From contig CANSQX010000003.1 of NCBI GenBank assembly GCA_947649225.1, forward strand, positions 1 to 51,359: a DNA stretch of 51,359 nt, given 5' to 3'. A model generated the notes under the pieces. It saw only the letters and a list, made by a program, of their open reading frames with translations. It had not been told where the DNA came from and did no database searches. Below are positions 25,444 through 33,982 of the stretch, piece after piece. The position numbers and the translations under genes are program-made. The number at the start of each line of letters is the position of its first letter. The stretch's first letter is position 1. The DNA is from an uncultured Flavonifractor sp. (GTDB lineage: Bacteria; Bacillota; Clostridia; Oscillospirales; Oscillospiraceae).

Positions 25444-26559
25444 CTACACGATTTCGTTTTTGGCAATGGTCAGCGGATAGGTATGGTGGCCCATCAGCAT
25501 CCGGCCCGGGTTGATCTGGACGTTCTTGTCGGTGATGGCGTACTTGAGCACGGCCCCCTCCTGGATGGTGGTGCCCTGCATCAGGATACAGTTGGAGACC
25601 TTGGCCCCCTTCTTCACCCGGACACCCCGGAAGAGAATGGAGTTCTCCACCTCGCCCTCGATGATGCAGCCGTCGGCCACCAGGGAGTGGACGGACTTGG
25701 AGTCCGGGCCGTAGTAGGTGGAGGGGTTGGACTGGTCCTTGGTCTTCACCGGCCGCTCGGGGAGGAAGAGCTGAGCCCGGGTTCCGGCGTCCAGCAGCTC
25801 CATACTCCGGGCGAAGTAGCCCGCCGTGGACCGGGGCCGGGCCACATAGCCCTCGTAGAAGAAGGGCCGGACCTCCAGCCGTCCGGACATGGCCTGGAGC
25901 ACGCCGGTGCTGAAGGAGTGGATGCTGTGGGCGGCGCAGTGGTCCACCAGGGAGAGCAGCAGGTCCTTGGAGAGAATGTAGACCTCCAGGGACTCCACCC
26001 CCTGGGGCATGGGCGGGCGGACCGCCACGTCGGTGACCCGGCCGCCGGCGAGGGTGAAGTAGTCGCAGTTTTTCGGCTCGCCCTGGGGCTTCCGGGTGCA
26101 GGCGGCGGTAATGTCCGCGCCGCTCTGGATATGGGCCTCCAGCATCTCGCGCAGGGGCAGGTTGACCACCAGGTCGCCCCCGGCCAACACCACGTAATCC
26201 TGACGGATGTTCTCCAAGTAGGAGCGCACCCCGGCCAGGGCGTCCATCCGGCCCCGGTAGACCCCCTCGCCGGTCTTGTTGGTATAGCCAAAGGGGGGCA
26301 GAATCCGCAGGCCGCCGTGCTTGCGGCTCAGATCCCAGTCCTTGCCCGAGCCCACATGGTCCAGCAGGGACTGGTAATTGGCGTGGACAATCAGGCCCAC
26401 ATCCACCACGCCGGCGTTGACCATGTTGGAGAGCATGAAATCAATGATCCGGTAGCGGCCGCCGTAGGGGATGGAGCAGGTGTTCCGGTTCTGGATGAGC
26501 TCCCGCAGGTCCGGATTATAGCGGTATGCGAAAATGATGCTGTGCAGCTTGTTCATCAT
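25444..26559 (-). CDS. glgD: Glucose-1-phosphate adenylyltransferase regulatory subunit GlgD
   Basis: The 371-residue protein is a GlgC homologue with a degenerate N terminus: the GGxGxRL nucleotide loop of GlgC is replaced by [16 protein letters not shown], as in Firmicutes GlgD, which modulates GlgC in a heteromer. It keeps [14 protein letters not shown] and a C-terminal left-handed beta-helix (hexapeptide-like repeats, [20 protein letters not shown]). ATG 26559 overlaps the glgC stop (ATGA), so the two subunits are translationally coupled, fitting a fixed ratio. Confidence 0.96.
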   Translation of the reverse strand: MMNKLHSIIFAYRYNPDLRELIQNRNTCSIPYGGRYRIIDFMLSNMVNAGVVDVGLIVHANYQSLLDHVGSGKDWDLSRKHGGLRILPPFGYTNKTGEGVYRGRMDALAGVRSYLENIRQDYVVLAGGDLVVNLPLREMLEAHIQSGADITAACTRKPQGEPKNCDYFTLAGGRVTDVAVRPPMPQGVESLEVYILSKDLLLSLVDHCAAHSIHSFSTGVLQAMSGRLEVRPFFYEGYVARPRSTAGYFARSMELLDAGTRAQLFLPERPVKTKDQSNPSTYYGPDSKSVHSLVADGCIIEGEVENSILFRGVRVKKGAKVSNCILMQGTTIQEGAVLKYAITDKNVQINPGRMLMGHHTYPLTIAKNEIV

Positions 26560-27767
26560 TTCGCAGCACCTCCCTTCACATTGCGGGTGATCATGGCCTT
26601 GGCCGGGACCACGGCGTCGTCGCCCACTTTGATATTCTGCGCCACCACGGCGATGCCCCAGTCCTCTTCGCCGGTGGGCGCGGTGCCCACATGGGCCTGG
26701 GCGCCGATGACGGCGTTTTCCGCCACGATGGCGTACTCCACCACCGCGCCCGCCTTGACCACGGTGCCCGGCATGAGGATGGAGTAGCGGACCACCGCGC
26801 CCTCCTCCACCGTCACCGAGTGGAAGAGCACCGAGTTCTCCACCGTGCCGTCCACCTCGCAGCCGCCGGTGACCAGGGAGTGGTCCACCTTGGCGTTGGG
26901 GCCGGTCACATGGGGGGGCCGGGTGGGGGTGCGGGCGTAAATGGGCCACTCCTGGTCGTACAGGTCCACGCCGCCGCCGCCGCCCGAGAGCATGTCCATG
27001 TTGGCATCCCACAGGGAGTCAATGGTACCCACGTCCTTCCAGTAGCCCGAGAAGCGGTAGGCCACCAGCTTCTCCCCCTTGGCCAGCATGGCGGGGATGA
27101 TGTTCTTGCCGAAGTCGTTGCTGCTCTTCTCATCGGCCTCGTCGGCCATGAGATAGGCGCGCAGCTTGGACCAGGTGAAGATATAGATGCCCATGGAGGC
27201 CAGATTGCTCTTGGGGTGCTTGGGCTTCTCCTCGAACTCGTAGATGACGTCGTCCTCATCCACGTTCATGATGCCGAAGCGGGTGGCCTCCTCCATGGTG
27301 ACCTCCAGCACCGAGATGGTGCAGTCAGCCCCGGTCTCCTTGTGGCGGCGGAGCATCTTGGCGTAGTCCATCTTGTAGATGTGGTCGCCCGAGAGAATGA
27401 GCACATAGTCGGGGTCGTAGAGCTCGATAAAGCCCATATTCTGATAAATGGCGTTGGCCGTGCCCTTGTACCAGGTGCCCTTTTCTCCCTCCCTCATATA
27501 CGGAGGGAGAATGTGGACGCCGCCGTCGGACAGGTCCAGGTCCCAGGGCTGCCCGTTGCCGATGTAGCTGTTGAGCTCCAGGGGCCGGTACTGGGTGAGG
27601 ACGCCCACGGCGTCGATTCCCGAGTTGACGCAGTTGGACAGGGGAAAATCAATGATCCGGTATTTTCCGCCGAAGGGCACGGCAGGCTTGGCTACATGGC
27701 TGGTCAGGGCGTGGAGACGGCTGCCCTGTCCTCCGGCCAGCAGCATGGCGACGACTTCCTTTTTCAT
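26556..27767 (-). CDS. glgC: Glucose-1-phosphate adenylyltransferase, catalytic subunit
   Basis: The 403-residue enzyme makes ADP-glucose from ATP and glucose-1-phosphate, the controlled step of glycogen synthesis. [12 protein letters not shown] (residues ~10-21) is the nucleotide loop; [32 protein letters not shown] (catalytic Asp) and [10 protein letters not shown] follow in family order, then a beta-helix domain. ATG 27767 is chosen because GAGGTG lies about ten bases before it; TTG 27776 is too close to that SD. It lies between glgB and glgD. Confidence 0.97.
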   Translation of the reverse strand: MKKEVVAMLLAGGQGSRLHALTSHVAKPAVPFGGKYRIIDFPLSNCVNSGIDAVGVLTQYRPLELNSYIGNGQPWDLDLSDGGVHILPPYMREGEKGTWYKGTANAIYQNMGFIELYDPDYVLILSGDHIYKMDYAKMLRRHKETGADCTISVLEVTMEEATRFGIMNVDEDDVIYEFEEKPKHPKSNLASMGIYIFTWSKLRAYLMADEADEKSSNDFGKNIIPAMLAKGEKLVAYRFSGYWKDVGTIDSLWDANMDMLSGGGGGVDLYDQEWPIYARTPTRPPHVTGPNAKVDHSLVTGGCEVDGTVENSVLFHSVTVEEGAVVRYSILMPGTVVKAGAVVEYAIVAENAVIGAQAHVGTAPTGEEDWGIAVVAQNIKVGDDAVVPAKAMITRNVKGGAAK

Positions 27768-27808
27768 CTCTTCCAAACACCTCTCTCAAGTTGTGCGTTG
27801 TTTCCGCG

Positions 27809-29932
27809 TCAGCCGGACTTCTTGGGGCGGCCCCGCTTGGGCTTCGCGGCGGGCTCCGCCTGGGAGGCCGCCTTCTTCCCTGCGGATTTTTTGGCCGGGC
27901 CCTTCTTTTTGGGGGCGGGGGTCTCCTCCGCATGGGGGGCGGCGGGTTCTGCGGCGGCCTTGGCGGCCCGCTTTTTCCCAGCGGGGGCGGGGGTCTCCGC
28001 TTTCTTGCGGCGGACCGGGAATTTCCGGGTGCAGCTCAAAATCACCGCGCTCATGGGCGGCAGATCCACCGTCACCGAGTAATCCTGGCCGTGGCAGGGG
28101 ATGGCCTCGGACTTCAGGGGCTCCTGATCGCCCAGATCGGTCCCGCCGTAGGCGGCCGCGTCCGAGTTGAAGATCACCTCATACCGGCCGTGGACCGGCA
28201 CGCCGATGCGGTAGCCGTCCCGGTGGACGGGGGAGAAGTTGCACAGTACGGCCAGGAATCTGCCCTCCCTGCTCCAGCGGAGGAATCCGGCGCAGTTTGC
28301 ATTGTGGTCGTCGGCGCACAGCCACTGGAAGCCCTGCCAGGAGAAGTCCTGCTCCCACAGCTCGCTGTGGGCCAGATAGAGGGCGTTGGCCTCCTTGAAG
28401 AACTGCTGAAGCTGGATATGGGGCTTGGCGTAGTCCTGCTCCGGGTCCAGCAGGTGCCAATCCAGAGAGTGCTCGTAGTGCCACTCGTTCCACTGGCCGA
28501 ACTCGCTGCCCATCATCAGCAGTTTTTTGCCCGGGTGGGTCAGCATGTAGGTGTAGAAGGCCCGCACGCCGGCCCGCTGCTCCTCATCCGTCCCAGGCAT
28601 TTTATTCAGGAAGGAGCCCTTCATATGCACCACCTCGTCGTGGGACAGGGGGAGCACGAAATTTTCCGAGAAGGCGTACATGAGGGAGAAGGTGATATCC
28701 CGGTGGTTGAACTGCCGGAAATAGGGATCCAGCTTCATGTAGTGGGTGATGTCGTTCATCCAGCCCATGTTCCACTTGAGGTTGAAGCCCAGCCCGCCCT
28801 CGTGAACCGGGTGGGACACCAGGGGCCAGGAGGTGGACTCCTCGGCCACCATCAGCACATCGGGGTGGTCCAGGAAGATCTTGGTGTTCAGGGTGCGCAG
28901 GAAATCCACGGCCTCCAGGTTCTCCTTGCCGCCGTACTGGTTGGGAATCCACTGTCCCTCCTCCCGGCTGTAGTCCAGGTAGAGCATGGAGGCCACCGCG
29001 TCCACCCGCAGGCCGTCGATGTGGAACTGCTCCAGCCAGAACATGGCGGAGGAGAACAGGAAGGAGCGGACCTCGTTCCGGCCGTAGTCAAAGACCCGGG
29101 TGCCCCAGTCGGCGTGCTCGCCCTTCCGGGGGTCGGCGTACTCGTAGCAGGCCTCGCCGTCGAACTCGTAGAGGCCGAAGGCGTCCTTGGGGAAGTGGGC
29201 GGGCACCCAGTCCAGCAGCACCCCGATGCCGGCCTGGTGGAGCTGGTCCACCAGATACATGAAATCGTGGGGCGTACCGTAGCGGCTGGTGGCGGCAAAA
29301 TAGCCGGTACACTGGTAGCCCCAGGAGGCGTCCAGGGGGTGCTCGGTGACGGGCATGAGCTCCACATGGGTAAAGCCCATCTCCTTCACATAGGGAACCA
29401 GGTACTCGGCTATGGCCCGATAGCTCAAAAACTCGTCCTCGCCGGTGCGCCGCCAGGAGCCCAGATGGACCTCATAGATATTGAGGGGCTTCTCATAGAT
29501 GGGGTTGTCCTTCCGCCACTTGAGCCAGCTCTCGTCCCCCCAGCCATAGCCCGCCAGGTCGTACAGCTTGGAGGCGTTGCCCGGCCGGGTCTCGGCGTGG
29601 AAGGCGTAGGGGTCGGCCTTGGCCAGGGAGCGGCCGTCCTTGGTCTGAACCGCATATTTATAGGTATCGTAGCGCTGAAGGCCGGGGATAAAGCCCTCCC
29701 AGACGCCGCCCTCCAGGCGGGTCAACGGGTTGGCCTGCTCATTCCAGGCGTTGAAGTCGCCCATGACGCCTACTGCCGCCGCGTGGGGCGCCCAGACCCG
29801 GAAGACATAGCCCTCTGTTCCGTCCCGGTTCTCCGGGTGGGCCCCCAGATAGTCGTAGGCCCGCACGGCCTGTCCGGCCAGAAAGGTCTCCAGCTCCGCA
29901 CATGTGGGGGCGCTCTGTGTGTTTACTCCCAT
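27809..29932 (-). CDS. glgB: 1,4-alpha-glucan branching enzyme with basic AT-hook-like tail
   Basis: The 707-residue enzyme makes alpha-1,6 branches. It has a CBM48-like N-terminal domain, then a GH13 barrel with DGLRVDAVASML (nucleophile Asp) and LMVAEESTSW (acid/base Glu), and a C-terminal beta domain ending near residue 635. Unusual is an added ~70-residue tail of Lys, Ala and Pro (RRKKAETPAPAGKKRAAKAA, PKKKGPAKKSAGKKA) that ends in the AT-hook-like core KRGRPKK. ATG 29932 follows AAGGAGAGG; the longer frame from 29998 lacks an SD. It is the first gene of the cluster, behind a consensus promoter. Confidence 0.95.
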   Translation of the reverse strand: MGVNTQSAPTCAELETFLAGQAVRAYDYLGAHPENRDGTEGYVFRVWAPHAAAVGVMGDFNAWNEQANPLTRLEGGVWEGFIPGLQRYDTYKYAVQTKDGRSLAKADPYAFHAETRPGNASKLYDLAGYGWGDESWLKWRKDNPIYEKPLNIYEVHLGSWRRTGEDEFLSYRAIAEYLVPYVKEMGFTHVELMPVTEHPLDASWGYQCTGYFAATSRYGTPHDFMYLVDQLHQAGIGVLLDWVPAHFPKDAFGLYEFDGEACYEYADPRKGEHADWGTRVFDYGRNEVRSFLFSSAMFWLEQFHIDGLRVDAVASMLYLDYSREEGQWIPNQYGGKENLEAVDFLRTLNTKIFLDHPDVLMVAEESTSWPLVSHPVHEGGLGFNLKWNMGWMNDITHYMKLDPYFRQFNHRDITFSLMYAFSENFVLPLSHDEVVHMKGSFLNKMPGTDEEQRAGVRAFYTYMLTHPGKKLLMMGSEFGQWNEWHYEHSLDWHLLDPEQDYAKPHIQLQQFFKEANALYLAHSELWEQDFSWQGFQWLCADDHNANCAGFLRWSREGRFLAVLCNFSPVHRDGYRIGVPVHGRYEVIFNSDAAAYGGTDLGDQEPLKSEAIPCHGQDYSVTVDLPPMSAVILSCTRKFPVRRKKAETPAPAGKKRAAKAAAEPAAPHAEETPAPKKKGPAKKSAGKKAASQAEPAAKPKRGRPKKSG

Positions 29933-30041
29933 AGCAATCCTCTCCTTATTGGTAAAAGCATCCAAACTTCCGTTTGCTTCCTTTGTAAACTTTGTCACAG
30001 CTGTTCATAAGAAACTTGGCTAAAGTTATTTATTTGTGTAA

Positions 30042-30070
30042 AGTATACAACATAATAGCCGCCACGTCAA
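30042..30070 (-). promoter_or_regulatory. Promoter of the glg operon
   Basis: Minus strand: TTGACG (30065-30070), 17-bp spacer, TATACT (30042-30047), ~110 bases before glgB ATG. Confidence 0.85.
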
Positions 30071-30123
30071 GGACTGCTTGGGAAAGAAGGAGGAATTTTC
30101 CCCGAAAGTGAGAAAGCGGACGG

Positions 30124-30169
30124 AAAAGGCACGGGAGGAAGGCGGTTACGCCTCCATACCTCCCGTGCC
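30124..30169 (-). terminator. Terminator overlapping the end of the XRE regulator gene
   Basis: GGCACGGGAGG pairs with CCTCCCGTGCC (30159-30169 and 30128-30138, minus reading), with an inner GAGGCG/CGCCT pairing, followed by TTTTCC. The stop codon lies inside the loop region. Confidence 0.75.
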
Positions 30170-30754
30170 CTTGGGGGTTCCGTGGCCTGTCCAGCCCTCC
30201 AGCTCCGCCAGGGCGCGGCGCAGGGCGGCCCGCTGATCGTCCAGCGCCCCGCCGCCCAGCCGGCGGAGCGCCTCTCCCTGGATCAGGGCCAGCCGGGCCG
30301 CCAGCACGCCGTCCCGGTAGAGCCCTTCCTGGTTGTGGTACTGGGCGGTCTCGGCCAGCTCGCGGGCGGCCTCCGGGTCCCCCCGGTCCAGCGCCTCCCG
30401 GGCGGCCTCCGCCCCGGCCCGGGCCCCCAGCAGGCGGCCCTCGTCGCTGGTGGCCGCCAGAGTATCCGCCGCCAGGCAGGCCAGACAGCCCAGCCAGTCC
30501 TCCGCCCGAAAAGCGGCCCGGGCCCCGTCCAGCCCGTCGGGGACGGCGCCGTCCGAGATGGGGGCTCCGGCGAGAAAATGCCCCGCCGGGAGCCCCAGCG
30601 CCCGGGCCAGGTACTCCAGAGTGCGCACCGAGGGGGCCGCGCTGTCATTCTCGATTTTGGAGAGCATGTTGCGGGTGATATAGTCCCCCACCAGCTCCTT
30701 TTGGGTCATCCCCCGCTCCAGGCGGGCGGCCTTGATCTTCTGTCCCAGGGTCAC
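30146..30754 (-). CDS. XRE-family transcriptional regulator with helical C-terminal domain
   Basis: The 202-residue protein starts with a Cro/C1-type helix-turn-helix (GQKIKAARLERGMTQKELV ... MLSKIENDSAAPSVRTLEYLARALG, residues 3-65), followed by alanine-rich helices resembling TPR repeats as in peptide-responsive regulators. GTG 30754 is chosen: GGAGGG precedes it, and the promoter lies directly upstream, excluding the longer frame. It sits divergently from nothing and ends just before the glg promoter; whether it controls glg genes is open. Confidence 0.85.
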   Translation of the reverse strand: MTLGQKIKAARLERGMTQKELVGDYITRNMLSKIENDSAAPSVRTLEYLARALGLPAGHFLAGAPISDGAVPDGLDGARAAFRAEDWLGCLACLAADTLAATSDEGRLLGARAGAEAAREALDRGDPEAARELAETAQYHNQEGLYRDGVLAARLALIQGEALRRLGGGALDDQRAALRRALAELEGWTGHGTPKGTGGMEA

Positions 30755-30821
30755 GGCGTCTTCCCTCCGCATTCCGGTGATGTCCAGGCCCGGCCTCCGG
30801 CCGGTTCCAGCCTTTTTCCCT

Positions 30822-30850
30822 ATTATACCGCCGGAGGGGACGCTTGGCAA
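30822..30850 (-). promoter_or_regulatory. Promoter of the XRE regulator gene
   Basis: Minus strand: TTGCCA (30845-30850), 17-bp spacer, TATAAT (30822-30827). It lies between the repeat element and GTG 30754. Confidence 0.82.
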
Positions 30851-30920
30851 ATAGATCCTCTGAGCGTCAAAAAGCTGCGCCGCTTTTTGGAGGGGGCTGC
30901 GGGGCGTTCTTTGACAGCCC

Positions 30921-31138
30921 AGGCCTTGTTTGAACCTTGGCGGAATGCCCGACGGCGGGAGATTGTTCCGCCAGACAAGGCAAAAATTCGTAGGAATACT
31001 TGGTGTATTTCAAGAATCTTGAACGCCGTATGGCGGAATCGGATAGCCGTTGGCAGCTTTGCTGCCTTACGGATATCACATACCCTTGGGGTAAAAGATT
31101 CGCCGTTTGGGCGTTTTGACATGTTTCAAACACGGCCT
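30921..31138. repeat. Palindrome-ended repeat (family 2, long form)
   Basis: The ends AGGCCTTGTTTGAAC and GTTTCAAACACGGCCT are inverted copies. Read on the minus strand, the inside has AAATACACCAAGTATTCCT followed by a CCTTGTC block, also present in the element at 40728-40879. The 69-bp element at 14995-15063 looks like a deletion form. It fills the gap between the carboxypeptidase stop and the XRE promoter. Confidence 0.65.
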
Positions 31139-31147
31139 AAGCTCCTG

Positions 31148-32281
31148 TCACTCCGCCATGGCCAGCGTGCGCAGCAGCCGCAGGAAGATGCCGGGCACTG
31201 TGAGCCGCTCCACCCCCCGGTCCGCCACAATGGGGATGGTCTGGCGGGTCTCGCCGCCCACCACCACCGCCATCTCCCCCAGCTTCTGGCCGGGCTCCAC
31301 CGGGGCCTCCACATCCTCGCAGAGGCGGACCTCGGTGGCGACGCCGTTTAGGTCGGCCTTATTGATTAAAATCCGGCTGGAGGCGGCCAGCACGGGCTGG
31401 ACCTGTCCGGTCTCCCCCAGGAGCACGTCCACCGGGGGCAGGGCCTGACTGGGGTAGACGTCCATCAGGGTGTAGTTGGCAAAGCCGTAGTTGAGGAGGC
31501 TCTTGGCCGCCTCGAAGCGCAAGGCCGAGGTGGGGGACTTCATCACCACGGCGATGAGCTCCATGCCCTCCCGCTCGGCTGTGGCGGACAGGCAGTAGAG
31601 GGCCGCGTCGGTGGAGCCCGTCTTGAGGCCGGTGGCCCCCTCGTAGAAGCGGATGAGCTTGTTGGTGTTGGTGAGCTGGAAGGCCCCGTCCCGCAGGGTA
31701 TCCATCCAGATGGTGGTATAGGTGCGGATATCCGGGTGGTGCAGGATGAGCTCCCGGCTCATGAGGGCGATGTCATAGGCGCTGGTCAGGTGTCCGGCGG
31801 CGGGCAGGCCGGTGCAGTTGACGAAGCAGGTGTCCGCCATGCCCAGCTCCGCGGCCCTCTGGTTCATCATGGCCACGAAGCCCTCCTCGCTGCCCGCCAC
31901 CCGCTCGGCCAGGGCCACCGCCCCATCGTTGGCCGAGACCACGGTCACGGCCTTCAGCAGGTCCCGGACCGGCATCTGCTCGTTCTCCTTCAGCCAGATC
32001 TGGGAGCCGCCCATGCCCACCGCGTGGGCGGACATGGTGACCATGTCGTCCAGCCCCAGGCGGCCGCTGTCGATGGCCTCCATCACCAGCAGCAGGGTCA
32101 TGATCTTGGTGACGCTGGCGGGCTCCAGCTTGTCGTGGGCGTGGCTCTCGTAGAGGATCGTACCCGTCTCCTTCTCCATCAGGACGGCGGCGGCGGCCTC
32201 CACTGCGGGAGCGGGGGCGGCGGCCCGGGCGGGAAGCACCAGAAGCGCGGCGGCCAGAAGCGCCGCAAACAGCTTTTTCAT
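31148..32281 (-). CDS. D-alanyl-D-alanine carboxypeptidase (DacF/PBP5-type)
   Basis: The 377-residue serine peptidase trims pentapeptide stems of peptidoglycan. It has a signal peptide (MKKLFAALLAAALLVLPARA), the S11 family motifs SVTKIMT (Ser-x-x-Lys), SANDGA (Ser-x-Asn) and KTGSTDAA (Lys-Thr-Gly), and a C-terminal beta-domain (VDVLLGETGQVQPV). The membrane-binding helix at the end is the usual weakly amphipathic one. SD GGAGGAA precedes ATG 32281. Monocistronic by position; DacF is a sporulation type in Bacillus, but sporulation control is not shown here. Confidence 0.94.
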   Translation of the reverse strand: MKKLFAALLAAALLVLPARAAAPAPAVEAAAAVLMEKETGTILYESHAHDKLEPASVTKIMTLLLVMEAIDSGRLGLDDMVTMSAHAVGMGGSQIWLKENEQMPVRDLLKAVTVVSANDGAVALAERVAGSEEGFVAMMNQRAAELGMADTCFVNCTGLPAAGHLTSAYDIALMSRELILHHPDIRTYTTIWMDTLRDGAFQLTNTNKLIRFYEGATGLKTGSTDAALYCLSATAEREGMELIAVVMKSPTSALRFEAAKSLLNYGFANYTLMDVYPSQALPPVDVLLGETGQVQPVLAASSRILINKADLNGVATEVRLCEDVEAPVEPGQKLGEMAVVVGGETRQTIPIVADRGVERLTVPGIFLRLLRTLAMAE

Positions 32282-32390
32282 GTTGGGATTCCTCCATATC
32301 GTTCGGGTGTGCGGTTCTATCCCAAAGGATATGGAATGAGAGGGGATTCTATACAGTCCGGAAAAAAATGCCGCCCTCGCCCCGGAGCGC

Positions 32391-32434
32391 AAAAAGCCGC
32401 CGGGATATGCCGGGCTGCGGCATATCCCGGCGGC
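32391..32434 (-). terminator. Terminator after the sigma-region-4-like gene
   Basis: A perfect 17-bp stem, GCCGCCGGGATATGCCG and its complement (32396-32412, 32418-32434), followed by TTTTT on the minus strand. Confidence 0.85.
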
Positions 32435-32489
32435 CGGTCCAGGCCTGCCGGAGCCTGTCCCCGTCCGTCGAAGGTGCGGATTTCCAAGC

Positions 32490-32651
32490 AAGGCGCCGGA
32501 CCAGTCGCCCCAGCGCGCATCTTTTCGGCCCAGAGGGCCGTTCGCCCTGTCAAAAATCTGGAAGCGTATCCACGATTCCCGCGATTGTCCGCCCCGCCAA
32601 CGGCGGTTTTGTCCCGCAAAGCTGCCTACTCCGGCGAAGGGTACCGCTTCT
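32490..32651. repeat. Degenerate palindrome-ended repeat (family 1)
   Basis: It aligns in order with the element at 40728-40879: GCGCATCTTTT near its left, CACGATTCCCGCGATT in the middle, and GGTACCGCTTCT at its right end. The left terminal repeat is badly worn. It lies between the sigma-like gene and its terminator. Confidence 0.5.
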
Positions 32652-32770
32652 AACGTTTGCCGGATGCAGGGCAAACATTTGCAGGCGCGCCGGCGTATGT
32701 CAAGCATTTTTGCGCAGGCGCCGGCGGAATCGGCCGGAAGGACGTGCCTTCTGACTTGTGGGAACGGTCT

Positions 32771-33097
32771 CTATGCGTCCTCCGAATCCGGCTTCAGGAG
32801 GGCGGCGGCCCCGTAGCGCAGGCAGCGCCGGAGGCGGCGCTCTCCCCGCTTGATGTTCCGGGAGACGGTGGACTTGTCCACCCCCAGCTTCTCTCCGATC
32901 TCCCGCATGTTGAGGCCCTCTCCGTAGTAGAGCAGCAGGCAGAGGCGCTGCTTTTCGGTCACATCCTCCCGCAGGGCCCGGACCAGGTTCCGTTTGAGAA
33001 ACTGGTGCTGGGCGCTGTTGTCGGCGGCCATGGTCCGGGCGTAGACCGCCATGTCGGCGGCGTACAGGCCGCCCCGCCTATAGTGTGTATTTGGCAT
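32771..33097 (-). CDS. Sigma-70 region 4-like DNA-binding protein
   Basis: The 108-residue protein has a helix-turn-helix that matches sigma-70 region 4: TEKQRLCLLLYYGEGLNMRE, then IGEKLGVDKSTVSRNIKRGERRL. No region 2 is present, so it cannot act as a normal sigma factor on its own; it may be a positive or negative regulator, as phage-type region-4 proteins are. ATG 33097 is chosen for the AGAGGGGG about ten bases upstream. It overlaps the preceding zinc-ribbon gene by 20 bases, so the two are one operon. Confidence 0.85.
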   Translation of the reverse strand: MPNTHYRRGGLYAADMAVYARTMAADNSAQHQFLKRNLVRALREDVTEKQRLCLLLYYGEGLNMREIGEKLGVDKSTVSRNIKRGERRLRRCLRYGAAALLKPDSEDA

Positions 33098-33431
33098 TGC
33101 GCTTGTACCCCCTCTCATAATACCGCTCGGTGAGCACGGCCAGCTCCCGGGCCTCCCGCAGCATGGTGCCCAGCAGCTTGATGCGGCCCTCCAGGGCCAG
33201 CCGCTCCCCCGGGTCCCGGGTCCCCGCCTGCCGTGCCCGCAGCAGCCTGATCCGCTCCTTTAGGGCCTCCGCATGGGCCCGGTACTCCACAGACAGCTCC
33301 AACAGCGTCATACTTCTCCTCTGTGCCTCCTCATTCTGCCGGGCGCATGTGGGGCAGAGCGGCCCCGTCCCGGCGGTATAGATTTCATTCCGGCACCGCG
33401 CACACCAGGCCCGCGGCTCCTCCCGCTGCAC
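33078..33431 (-). CDS. Zinc-ribbon/coiled-coil hypothetical protein
   Basis: From GTG 33431 the 117-residue product has a four-cysteine ribbon (CARC and CPTC, about 15 residues apart) followed by a charged helical stretch (LKERIRLLRARQAGTRDPGER) likely to form a coiled coil. The start is unsure: TTG 33521 has an AGAAGGGAG upstream but would overlap the tRNA promoter, and ATG 33311 would drop the ribbon. It is coupled to the sigma-region-4-like gene, so a joint regulatory role is possible. Family not recognised. Confidence 0.6.
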   Translation of the reverse strand: MQREEPRAWCARCRNEIYTAGTGPLCPTCARQNEEAQRRSMTLLELSVEYRAHAEALKERIRLLRARQAGTRDPGERLALEGRIKLLGTMLREARELAVLTERYYERGYKRNAKYTL

Positions 33432-33514
33432 GTCCCGCAGCGGATCCGCCCGGACTGCGGCCGGGGCTCCTGTGGCCCCCGCAAAATCCGGCGCAAAAAA
33501 TGTACAACTTTCCC

Positions 33515-33543
33515 TTGACAAACCGGCTCCCTTCTGTTAAAAT
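33515..33543 (+). promoter_or_regulatory. tRNA promoter
   Basis: Consensus TTGACA (33515-33520), 17-bp spacer, TAAAAT (33538-33543), ~20 bases before the tRNA-Thr 5' end. Confidence 0.88.
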
Positions 33544-33569
33544 AACTTTCGCTGTGGACGAGCAAATAG

Positions 33570-33645
33570 GCTGGTGTAGCTCAGTTGGTAGAGCAGCTGA
33601 TTTGTAATCAGCAGGTCGGGGGTTCGAGTCCGTCCACCAGCTCCA
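33570..33645 (+). tRNA. tRNA-Thr (anticodon TGT)
   Basis: Acceptor GCTGGTG pairs with CACCAGC; D-loop AGCTCAGTTGGTAGAGC; anticodon arm CTGAT-TTGTAATCAG with TGT; T-arm GGGTTCGAGTCC; CCA is encoded. All arms fold by eye. Confidence 0.97.
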
Positions 33646-33656
33646 CAATTTCATAT

Positions 33657-33740
33657 GGAGGAGTTCCCGAGTGGCCAAAGGGGGCAGACTGTAAATCTGT
33701 TGCGTTAGCTTCGGTGGTTCGAATCCACCCTCCTCCACCA
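33657..33740 (+). tRNA. tRNA-Tyr (anticodon GTA)
   Basis: A class II tRNA with a long variable arm: acceptor GGAGGAG with CTCCTCC, anticodon arm CAGACTGTAAATCTG (GTA), T-arm GGTTCGAATCC and an encoded CCA. It follows tRNA-Thr after 11 bases. Confidence 0.97.
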
Positions 33741-33741
33741 A

Positions 33742-33771
33742 AATGTCTCGCCAGTAGGCGGGGCATTTTTT
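33742..33771 (+). terminator. Terminator after the tRNA pair
   Basis: AATGTCTCGCC pairs with GGCGGGGCATT around AGTA, followed by six T. Confidence 0.85.
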
Positions 33772-33921
33772 GATGGTCCTTTATCACCGTTTGGAGCTAT
33801 CTCTTTGAAAAAGAATGCCAGTCCCGTTGCTCTGCCCGTCTTCTTTAGAACTTTCGTTCCATGCTTTTCCATGATAACACCATTTGGAGATATAAGTCAA
33901 GAGGGTGACGGGGAGTTTTAC

Positions 33922-33968
33922 TTGCAATCGGTGATAAACTGTGGTAGGATAGTCCCGAAAATGGGACT
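33922..33968 (+). promoter_or_regulatory. Promoter and putative operator of the LexA-like gene
   Basis: TTGCAA (33922-33927), 17-bp spacer, TAGGAT (33945-33950). Directly after the -10 box lies the palindrome AGTCCC-GAAAAT-GGGACT (33951-33968), covering the start site. This is where a repressor would bind for autoregulation. Confidence 0.65.
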
Positions 33969-33982
33969 GGAGGGAAAACCGT

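Noticed and set aside
33385..33741. 118-codon minus-strand frame across the tRNA genes
   Set aside because: It is antisense to two well-folded tRNAs, so its translation is meaningless.
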